Shown one piece after another: positions 6,637-12,045 of a stretch of DNA of 13,968 nucleotides (position 1 is its first letter; each line of letters starts with the position of its first letter). Position numbers and translations under genes: made by a program. The DNA lies in the NCBI GenBank assembly GCA_900751665.1, contig CAADSV010000029.1, positions 1-13,968 on the forward strand, given 5' to 3'. The notes beneath the pieces were generated by a model. That model was not told where the DNA came from and searched no databases. It saw only the letters and a program-made list of their open reading frames with translations. Source of the stretch: an uncultured Collinsella sp. (GTDB lineage: Bacteria > Actinomycetota > Coriobacteriia > Coriobacteriales > Coriobacteriaceae).

Positions 6637-6852
6637 TCTCAACCTGTAACAGGTAGGGGTGAAATCATCAACCAGATGTTACAGATTGAGATTGAGAGGA
6701 TTGACCTGTGCATTCATCTCAATCTGTAACATCTAGACGTCCAAAACCGGTCTTAGTGTTACAGATTGAGACAATTCGGCGTGGTCTACCTTGTTTGTCT
6801 CGATCTGTAACGGTTAGGACTTAAAAACTCGGCTACGTGTTACAGATCGAGA
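6637..6852. repeat. Three-hairpin element, copy 1 (alternating 14-nt motif array)
   Basis: A 216-nt block holds six copies of the motif TCTCAATCTGTAAC or its complement in strictly alternating orientation. Hairpin arms are 6637-6650/6678-6691, 6717-6730/6758-6771 and 6798-6811/6839-6852. In every hairpin the right arm starts exactly 41 nt after the left arm; neighbouring hairpins start 80-81 nt apart. Beyond the 14 bp the stems continue imperfectly (CTAG-type inner pairs), leaving loops of roughly 10 nt. It lies in the convergent gap between lacR and gntR, 17 nt from the gntR stop. No T tract marks it as a normal terminator. A second copy of identical length is at 11735-11950. Function is unknown. 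Confidence 0.9.
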
Positions 6853-6868
6853 TAAAAGAAAAAGAACA

Positions 6869-7588
6869 TTAGGACTTGAAAATAAAGTTTTGATAAGGGA
6901 CCCGCCCAGTTAAGACGGTGCGGCAGACAATTGAGATTAGTTTGCCTCCGGAGTCGTAAGCATAATGAGTCAGTTCGATGACCGGAAGTTTTGCAACACC
7001 ATAATTGCTGGCTTCGGAATCGCTAAGCTCACGTGCTCTATAGCTTTCTCTAACAGATTGGATAGACTTGGACAAGTCGTCCATGATTCTGCTAAATGCC
7101 TGAAAATCTAACTGGTTATTCGGAACGCGCGACTTTGAAATGAAGAACGTATCAGCGCCTATGAAGCTGCCTTCAAGTTCGTAGGTCAATTCAAGACACT
7201 GAATCTCATCGCGACTTTGACATCCAAATTGTTGGAGCATCATTACGGAAATTGGACGACCTGATGTGAGGCCGCCGAAATGTTTGGTGATGGCATCCGG
7301 ATCAACGCCATCGCAATGGCTTGCAAAGTCAAAGTCTAAAAGTGAATTGAGCTCGCTAACGCGTTTCGGTGCGACAAACGATCCCTTACCTTGGATTCGA
7401 TAGATACTTCCACGACGCTCCAGCTCACTCATGGCAAGTCGGACGGTTGTTCTGCTTACGGCGTATTCGTCGCAGAGTTCCATTTCTGTTGGAAGTTTAT
7501 CGTCTGCTTGATACACATCGACGATCTGCTTGAGCAGCGCGTCGGTGAGCTGTAAATAGAGTGGCCGTTTTTCATGTGTATCGAGCAT
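6869..7588 (-). CDS. GntR-family transcriptional regulator (HutC/UTRA type)
   Basis: A 239-aa regulator. The N-terminal winged helix-turn-helix (about residues 8-75) is typical: PLYLQLTDALLKQI, LPTEMELCDEYAVSRTTVR and the wing GSIYRIQGKGSFVA. The remaining part fits a UTRA effector-binding domain, ending with ELTHYAYDSGGKLISI and TVLTGRVPYQNFIF; such domains often sense phosphosugars. I chose ATG 7588 because TGAGGC lies 5 nt upstream; the ATG at 7606 has no ribosome site. It lies 72 nt downstream of the TIM-barrel-like gene on the same strand, so both are probably one transcript, divergent from lacE. It most likely controls the shared lacE/TIM-barrel promoter region. GC content is visibly lower than in galM or lacC, suggesting separate origin. 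Confidence 0.88.
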   Translation of the reverse strand: MLDTHEKRPLYLQLTDALLKQIVDVYQADDKLPTEMELCDEYAVSRTTVRLAMSELERRGSIYRIQGKGSFVAPKRVSELNSLLDFDFASHCDGVDPDAITKHFGGLTSGRPISVMMLQQFGCQSRDEIQCLELTYELEGSFIGADTFFISKSRVPNNQLDFQAFSRIMDDLSKSIQSVRESYRARELSDSEASNYGVAKLPVIELTHYAYDSGGKLISIVCRTVLTGRVPYQNFIFKS

Positions 7589-7660
7589 TAGAGCCTCAGT
7601 TTGCATATTGGTGGTATCTGATGGTTGCCTCAGTCGGGATGTAGCTTGAGCGCAACAATC

Positions 7661-8581
7661 TTAACGTATCACAGAGCGGCTCAGCATGATGATCTGATGC
7701 CTGTATCCACGAAGGGCTTGTCCGAGCGTGAAGATATTCTGGGGCAGGCAAATACCGTTCATGGAGTCCCCGATATGTTGGAGGTCAGCGCCGGCTGCTT
7801 TTGCTGCAAGGCCTATTTTCTTAATGGTCTCGCTGTCGCAAGAGTCTTGACTCGTCCCGTTCGCGGCCATGACGAGAACCTTCTCTTCAATTGACTTGCC
7901 TACGTTGTAGGATCGTACAAAGTCTACGATGGCGCGCAGGTCTGCTTCTTGGAAGCAAGGGACGGTGTAGGGGGCTGGCACGAGAAGGATATCGACGCCG
8001 AGGTCAACAAACTCGCGCGCTATTTCGAGCGTCATGACAGGTTCCGCAACGCCTGCTCCATGCATTTTTCCGGCTATGATCAGGCCATTGAAATGCTCTT
8101 TGGAGAGTTTGATTGAATGGGCGATCGCATCGTTGGAGACGCCAGTTCCAGGGTTGCCCGTCAGGCAGATAAAATCAAATCCGAGTTCGTTAGCCTTTTC
8201 TAAGGTCTTGGGAGAGACGCGACGACCCATGGGGATTTCCGTACGGGATTCAGACATCTCTGCCTCGTTATCAACTGGCTCCAGATTGACGCCAATCGGC
8301 CTTCCGCATGCTCGCTTCACCCAAGTGACCGGGTTTTCATTGAGATCATCTGGAATACCGGCAATAACTGGATCGAACACATCGAACGCGTTAAACAGAA
8401 GCAGGTCGGCACCTGCGGCACGTTCGATTTCTGCATTAGTAACGCCGCTGAGAAATTGGGAAGAGGGTACGTTTTCCGCCATGATGGTACGTCCCTCGGA
8501 GGCCAGAATTGCCTGCTTTAGATCCATGGGTGACGTGGCGGCAAAATCGGATGCGGACATGTTCAGTAATCGTTTGGGCAT
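7661..8581 (-). CDS. TIM-barrel-like protein of unknown function (DUF7916-type, PTS-linked)
   Basis: A 306-aa soluble protein. Visible conserved-looking segments: PKRLLNMSASDF at the start, ILASEGRTIMAENVP, GADLLLFNAFDVFDP, RPIGVNLEPVD, FDFICLTGNPGTGVSNDAI, AGKMHGAGV, DILLVPAPYTVPCF, VMAANGTSQDS and GADLQHIGDSMNG. The alternating strand/Gly-rich loop pattern and terminal HIGD phosphate-type loop suggest a TIM barrel acting on a phosphorylated compound. I recall this as a family found beside cellobiose/lactose PTS genes and annotated inconsistently (phosphonomutase-like, haloacid-dehalogenase-like, DUF7916); I cannot name a reaction. It is not a recognisable LacD aldolase. The start has AAAGGAAG 6 nt upstream. 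It is divergent from lacE and cotranscribed with gntR, so it probably processes the sugar that this LacE imports. Confidence 0.7.
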   Translation of the reverse strand: MPKRLLNMSASDFAATSPMDLKQAILASEGRTIMAENVPSSQFLSGVTNAEIERAAGADLLLFNAFDVFDPVIAGIPDDLNENPVTWVKRACGRPIGVNLEPVDNEAEMSESRTEIPMGRRVSPKTLEKANELGFDFICLTGNPGTGVSNDAIAHSIKLSKEHFNGLIIAGKMHGAGVAEPVMTLEIAREFVDLGVDILLVPAPYTVPCFQEADLRAIVDFVRSYNVGKSIEEKVLVMAANGTSQDSCDSETIKKIGLAAKAAGADLQHIGDSMNGICLPQNIFTLGQALRGYRHQIIMLSRSVIR

Positions 8582-8612
8582 TGTTACTTCCTTTGACTAG
8601 AACGACAGGCTT

Positions 8613-8645
8613 GTGACATCGTCACTAATATTGTTACAACAATAT
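8613..8645. promoter_or_regulatory. Operator candidates before the TIM-barrel/gntR transcript
   Basis: Two palindromes occur side by side: GTGAC-ATC-GTCAC at 8613-8625 and the 18-bp ATATTGTT-AC-AACAATAT at 8628-8645. The second lies directly downstream of the minus-strand -10 box, where repressor binding would block transcription. The adjacent GntR regulator is the natural candidate binder; this is inferred. Confidence 0.45.
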
Positions 8646-8654
8646 ATTAAATAT

Positions 8655-8682
8655 GTTATATCCAATCGGTGAACGGTTGCAA
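8655..8682 (-). promoter_or_regulatory. Promoter of the TIM-barrel/gntR transcript
   Basis: Minus strand: TTGCAA (8677-8682) and TATAAC (8655-8660) separated by 16 nt, about 75 nt before the start codon at 8581. Confidence 0.5.
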
Positions 8683-8754
8683 ACTTATTGTACTGCTCCG
8701 AAAAAATAGCCTTTAGCTGGACAAATCTAAAATTACGCAACTGCCGTTCACCGA
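8666..8754. repeat. Long-range inverted repeat in the lacE divergent promoter region
   Basis: TCGGTGAACGG (8666-8676) and its perfect complement CCGTTCACCGA (8744-8754) are 67 nt apart; TTGC and GCAA on their inner sides extend the symmetry with a small offset. The left arm sits between the -10 and -35 of the minus-strand promoter. The arms could be paired regulator sites or base of a long hairpin. Confidence 0.55.
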
Positions 8755-8770
8755 ATAAGTATTTGAATTC

Positions 8771-8863
8771 TTGACATATCGACAAAGCGGAAAAAGAATT
8801 GGTTATGACAAATCGCTCAAATGATATTACATTTCGCACGAGAACGTATTCATTTACATACGT
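8771..8863 (+). promoter_or_regulatory. Candidate lacE promoter and downstream palindrome
   Basis: A perfect -35 TTGACA lies at 8771-8776 with a weak AAGAAT at 8794-8799 (17-nt spacer). An inverted repeat ACGTAT/ATACGT (8844-8849, 8858-8863) lies in the resulting leader. The rest of the 8582-8937 gap is AT-rich and I see no gene in it. Confidence 0.35.
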
Positions 8864-8937
8864 GGATACAAACTGGGACGACGACGGTTGAGTCCGGATA
8901 AATCGTTGTGTGCCCGGGAAACATGAAAGGATGTCTT

Positions 8938-10632
8938 ATGGACGCTATCGTCAAATTCCTTGAAAAACACCAGGCCCTCTTCGACAAAATCTCAAGGAAC
9001 ATATATCTGGTGGCGATTAAGGATGGCTTTCTCTCGAATATGCCAATTGTGCTGTTCTCGAGTCTGTTCCTTCTTCTTTCGACGCTCCCTGCCTATGTAG
9101 GCATCGCTCTTCCGTCTGAGGTGCTGGATTTCTTCAATAAAATCTATGCATATACCATGGGACTTCTTGGCATTATGGTGGCCGGCACCACGGCGAGCTC
9201 ACTTGCCAAGTCGATGAACCGCCGCATGCCTTCGGGCAAATCTCTCAACCCCACCTCGTGCATGGTTTGTGCCATGTGCGGCATGTTCTTGCTATCGGTG
9301 ACGAACGATGTTGTCTCGATTGGCGGAGCAGATACGTCTGTTTTTGAAACCGGCTACATGGGAACCAAGGGTTTTATCGCTGCGTTCGTATCCGCATTCT
9401 TGACCGTTAATATCTATAAGGTGTGCATTAGCCATAATGTGACGATCAAGCTCCCCAAAGAGGTCCCTGGCTCTATTGCGCAGAGCTTTCGCGATATCTT
9501 TGCGTTTGGGTTTTCAATCCTTGCGTGCGCTGTTATCGATCTCGCGAGCCGTAAGCTGCTTGCTGTGCCGTTCGCCAATTTGGTATCCGCTCTCATCTCG
9601 CCGCTGTTCTCCGCGGTCGACACCTATCCTGGCATGGCGCTTATCGAAGGCGCGGTCGCACTTTTCCAATTTATGGGTATTCACGGTGCCTCGGTTGTCA
9701 TGACGCCGATCAATGCTGCGCTCTACGACAATACCGTTACCAATCTTCAGGTTTTCCAAGCAGGTGGACACCCGTCAATTGCTCTCGCGCTGGACTTTAC
9801 AAACTTCATCGGCGGTCTGGGCGGTTCTGGCTGCACGTTCATCGTTCCTATTATCCTGATCATGTTTATGCGTTCCAAGCAGCTTAAAGCCATGGGCAAG
9901 GCATCGATTATCCCGGTGATTTTTGGAGTTAACGAGCCCGTTCTCTTCGGTATGCCGATTGTTCTCAATCCCTATATGTTCGTGCCCTTCCTAGCGGCTC
10001 CTATGGTCAACGCTATAATCGGTAAGTTTTTCATTGACGTAATTGGAATGAACGCCCCCATGTATACCATGCCGTGGGCGCTTCCCGGCCCAATCGGTGC
10101 ATTCCTCACCACAGGCCTTGATGTACGTTCTCTCGTATTGATTGCAGTGCTGTTGGTCGTTGACTTTGTAATTTACTATCCGTTCTGCAAGGCATACGAC
10201 CATCAGCTTTGTTTGGAAGAGTCTGCAAAGGAGACTGCAGGAACCTCGGATGCAGATGCTATTGCCGCACAGGAAAATGTCGCAAAAGCTTTCGAGGCGG
10301 TAAAGGACAAGGCGGAGCAGATCCGCGTGCTTGTGCTTTGCCAGGGTGCCGGCACTTCGACTCTCTTGGCAAATGCTCTTCGCGAAGGCGCCGCTGCTAA
10401 GGGTATCGATCTGGTTTCTCAGTCCGGTGCGTACGGAAGCCACTATGAGACGATGGATCAGTACAACGTGATTGTTCTGGCGCCCCAGGCACGCATGTAC
10501 TATGACGCTATGAAGGCCGATACCGATCGCCTTGGAATTAAACTGCTCACCACAAGGGGCAAGGAGTATATCGACCTTACCAACGATCCCGAAGGTGCAA
10601 TTGACTGGATCGTTCAGGAGCTGGCCAAATAG
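8938..10632 (+). CDS. lacE: PTS lactose-type EIICB permease (LacE-like)
   Basis: A 564-aa membrane transporter that imports a beta-galactoside or beta-glucoside and phosphorylates it. The N-terminal EIIC part (about 1-440) begins like LacE (FLEKHQALFDKISRNIYLVA) and has many hydrophobic segments; INEPVLFG-type sequence appears as VNEPVLFGMPIVLNPY. A linker rich in Ala/Glu (about 443-460) joins the cytoplasmic IIB domain, where VLVLCQGAGTSTLL gives the phosphorylated Cys468. Length matches lactose-type EIICB. I chose ATG 8938 because GAAAGGA lies 6 nt upstream and it aligns with the LacE start; an upstream ATG at 8923 overlaps that ribosome site. It needs a IIA partner (LacF), not seen here. 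It is divergent from the gntR transcript and ends before a strong terminator. Substrate may be lactose, cellobiose or similar. Confidence 0.9.
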   Translation: MDAIVKFLEKHQALFDKISRNIYLVAIKDGFLSNMPIVLFSSLFLLLSTLPAYVGIALPSEVLDFFNKIYAYTMGLLGIMVAGTTASSLAKSMNRRMPSGKSLNPTSCMVCAMCGMFLLSVTNDVVSIGGADTSVFETGYMGTKGFIAAFVSAFLTVNIYKVCISHNVTIKLPKEVPGSIAQSFRDIFAFGFSILACAVIDLASRKLLAVPFANLVSALISPLFSAVDTYPGMALIEGAVALFQFMGIHGASVVMTPINAALYDNTVTNLQVFQAGGHPSIALALDFTNFIGGLGGSGCTFIVPIILIMFMRSKQLKAMGKASIIPVIFGVNEPVLFGMPIVLNPYMFVPFLAAPMVNAIIGKFFIDVIGMNAPMYTMPWALPGPIGAFLTTGLDVRSLVLIAVLLVVDFVIYYPFCKAYDHQLCLEESAKETAGTSDADAIAAQENVAKAFEAVKDKAEQIRVLVLCQGAGTSTLLANALREGAAAKGIDLVSQSGAYGSHYETMDQYNVIVLAPQARMYYDAMKADTDRLGIKLLTTRGKEYIDLTNDPEGAIDWIVQELAK

Positions 10633-10666
10633 TGGATGCACTTCGTCGTTGATTCGTCGGTGTATG

Positions 10667-10707
10667 GTACGGCCCCGCAGCTTATTGAGCTGCGGGGCCG
10701 TATTTCG
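10667..10707 (+). terminator. Terminator of lacE
   Basis: Perfect stem CGGCCCCGCAGCT (10670-10682) with AGCTGCGGGGCCG (10688-10700), loop TATTG, extended by two more A-T pairs, then TATTTCGTT. The stem is very stable although the T run is short. Confidence 0.8.
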
Positions 10708-10791
10708 TTGAGTAACTAATTGAGACAATGAGCGCAACCGTCGTGAGATCGCATTGGCGCTCTCCGAGTCACTGACAAGCTGCCTTCCATC

Positions 10792-10952
10792 TATGTGACC
10801 AATTCGCTTTCGGTCTTTAACCTGCTCGAGGCGCGCGAGGGCTGCGACCTGTGCCTGGTGGGCGGCATGTGCCGCCGCCGCACCGCCGCCTTTGTGGGGC
10901 CACGGCCGAGGATCGTGTCGCCATCGAGGAGCACACGCAGGTCATTTGCTAG
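10792..10952 (+). pseudogene. Decayed duplicate of the lacR 3' end
   Basis: Closely matches lacR from GTGACCAATTCGCTTTCGGT (lacR 6120-6139) through the VGGVYRRRTAAFVGP region, then a one-base loss (GGGGCCACGG against GGGGCCAACGG) shifts the frame. At the next GAGGA the copy jumps by 237 bp of the parent (6234 to 6471; GAGGA occurs at both places) and continues to the parental end AIEEHTQVIC and stop at 10950-10952. It therefore lacks the N-terminal DNA-binding part and most of the C-terminal sensor. Upstream, 10708-10791, nothing recognisable remains. It shows that a second lacR-like gene or a duplicated 3' segment was once here. Confidence 0.88.
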
Positions 10953-11104
10953 CTAGCGCTGCAGGCGATACTTCTGCCCCCTGCCGGCGCGGGGATTATC
11001 GTTTCAATATGACGTGCAGAATGACACGTATAAGTAAAAACACCATTTGTGCGTCAAATTTGATGACACGCAAATGCGCTCGGGCCAAGTATTCAGCTTG
11101 TGGG

Positions 11105-11410
11105 CTAGACCAGGCGGGCGTAGTCCTGTGACTGATGAAAGATGTGGGCGATATAGATTGTTTCGTGCTCAAACTTATAAAGGCACACGTAGTTGTTGAC
11201 GGGAAACGATCGGTAATTACGTGCCGCCAGCTCTTGCATATGCGAGAGGGGACGTAGGAGCGGCTGCTCGCGAAGCAGATCAAGCTGATATTCAAACTCA
11301 GCGACAAAATTGCCTGCTGCGCGCGGATTCTCGAGGATTTGGGCAAGGTATCCGACGATACTCTCGTACTCATATCGCGCGCTTTTGAGGATTACGACGT
11401 TATAGGTCAT
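11105..11410 (-). CDS. Type II toxin, ParE/RelE superfamily
   Basis: A 101-aa small basic protein, probable toxin of a type II toxin-antitoxin pair. The start YNVVILKSARYEYESIVGYLAQ matches the ParE/RelE N-terminal strand and helix; RPLSHMQELAARNYRSFPVNNYVCLYKFEHETIYIAHIFH matches the C-terminal sheet, where ParE/RelE proteins carry R-x-NY/F-type and Y-hydrophobic-IxH-type strands. RelE members cut mRNA on ribosomes and ParE members poison gyrase; the sequence alone does not decide, and the terminal HQSQDY segment fits the broader ParE/RelE group. Its ATG at 11410 overlaps the antitoxin stop by 11 bp, typical coupled translation. Antitoxin precedes toxin, the usual order for Phd/YefM partners. 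Confidence 0.85.
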   Translation of the reverse strand: MTYNVVILKSARYEYESIVGYLAQILENPRAAGNFVAEFEYQLDLLREQPLLRPLSHMQELAARNYRSFPVNNYVCLYKFEHETIYIAHIFHQSQDYARLV

Positions 11411-11666
11411 ATTTGTCTCGTATCGAAGCTGCGAAGGATTCGTAATCGCTGTAGTCGCCTTGCGATATTTCGTCTTCTGCCAACATCATACGAGACAGCA
11501 GTTTTGCCTTGGCGATTTCTTCTTGCATGAGGCGGTACTGGTCGCTGCTGATGCAGTGCATGGCCTCGTAGCCGTTCTTGGTTACGGTGACGTCGCGCTC
11601 AGACTCAACAAGTGCGGTGAATGTGGCGGTGTCCTTCATGTCTCGGACGGGCACACAAGCGGACAT
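11400..11666 (-). CDS. Type II antitoxin, Phd/YefM family
   Basis: An 88-aa antitoxin. The N-terminal part (VPVRDMKDTATFTALVESERDVTVTKNGYEAMHCISSDQYRLM) follows the Phd/YefM fold: a short strand, a helix ending near residues 20-25, then the strand VTVTKNGYEAM. The acidic C-terminus (LAEDEISQGDYSDYESFA) would wrap around and neutralise the toxin. I chose ATG 11666 because a near-perfect AAAGGAGGT lies 4 nt upstream; a longer reading from 11702 has no ribosome site. It is first in the operon and overlaps the toxin start. Antitoxins of this kind bind their own promoter; an inverted repeat around the -10 is present. Confidence 0.85.
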   Translation of the reverse strand: MSACVPVRDMKDTATFTALVESERDVTVTKNGYEAMHCISSDQYRLMQEEIAKAKLLSRMMLAEDEISQGDYSDYESFAASIRDKYDL

Positions 11667-11685
11667 GGGTACCTCCTTTGCGTTG

Positions 11686-11711
11686 GGACACAATTGTACC
11701 ACGGTGTGTCC
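11686..11711 (-). promoter_or_regulatory. Toxin-antitoxin promoter and operator candidate
   Basis: GGACACA (11686-11692) and TGTGTCC (11705-11711) form a 7-bp inverted repeat with a 12-nt spacer containing a minus-strand -10 box TACAAT (11693-11698). Autorepression by the antitoxin at this site is a reasonable inference. Confidence 0.5.
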
Positions 11712-11734
11712 ATGCAGGCGATACCGTCGAATCG

Positions 11735-11950
11735 TCTCAATCTGTAACAGTTGGGATCGAAAAACTCGGCTAGATGTTACAGATTGAGATTAAAGGGATT
11801 GACCTGTGGCGTTTGTCTTGATCTGTAACATCTAGACGGTCAAAAGTTGTCTACATGTTACAGATCGAGATTGTTCGGCCCGGGCCACCCGTTCGTCTAA
11901 ATCTGTAACAGCTAGGGCCGAAATACTCGGCTAGATGTTACAGATCGAGA
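11735..11950. repeat. Three-hairpin element, copy 2 (alternating 14-nt motif array)
   Basis: Same 216-nt layout as the copy at 6637. Arms are 11735-11748/11776-11789 (perfect), 11816-11829/11857-11870 (one G-T wobble) and 11896-11909/11937-11950 (two mismatches). Each right arm again starts 41 nt after its left arm, and hairpins start 80-81 nt apart. The linkers match copy 1 at corresponding places: GGATTGACCTGTG in linker 1 (11796-11808 against 6698-6710) and TTCGGC in linker 2. The middle hairpins share an ATCTAGACG-type inner segment, and outer hairpins an AACTCGGCTA-type segment. It lies between the lacG terminator and the toxin-antitoxin promoter. Confidence 0.9.
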
Positions 11951-11977
11951 CAAACGGCCTGCACGGGCCGAGCCAAA

Positions 11978-12023
11978 ACAAAAAAGGCCGCATGCGAACC
12001 CGTGGGGGATTCGCATGCGGCCG
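11978..12023 (-). terminator. Terminator of lacG
   Basis: Minus strand: GGCCGCATGCGAA, 11-nt loop, TTCGCATGCGGCC (13 perfect pairs, 12010-12022 with 11986-11998), followed by six T. It lies about 23 nt after the lacG stop. Confidence 0.9.
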
Positions 12024-12045
12024 ACAGGGGGGTATGCGGCAAAAG

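Larger units (their letters stand above)
10960..11724. repeat. 12-bp direct repeats flanking the toxin-antitoxin module
   Basis: TGCAGGCGATAC occurs at 10960-10971, just after the lacR remnant, and again at 11713-11724, just before hairpin element copy 2. The two copies bracket the toxin-antitoxin genes. They may mark an insertion or a recombination joint. Between 10972 and 11104 I see no gene. Confidence 0.5.

Noticed and set aside
6637..6852. CRISPR-like array
   Set aside because: Repeats alternate in orientation, are imperfect, and the intervening segments are partly shared between the two arrays; no cas genes are present.
8597..8839. 80-codon minus-strand reading frame
   Set aside because: It lies in the AT-rich divergent promoter region, covers both promoter candidates and palindromes, has no ribosome site and resembles nothing I know.
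10716..10730. ATTGAGACAAT near the lacE terminator as a further arm of the hairpin element
   Set aside because: It matches only part of an arm (6764-6774) and lacks the GTTACAG half and a partner arm, so it may be chance.
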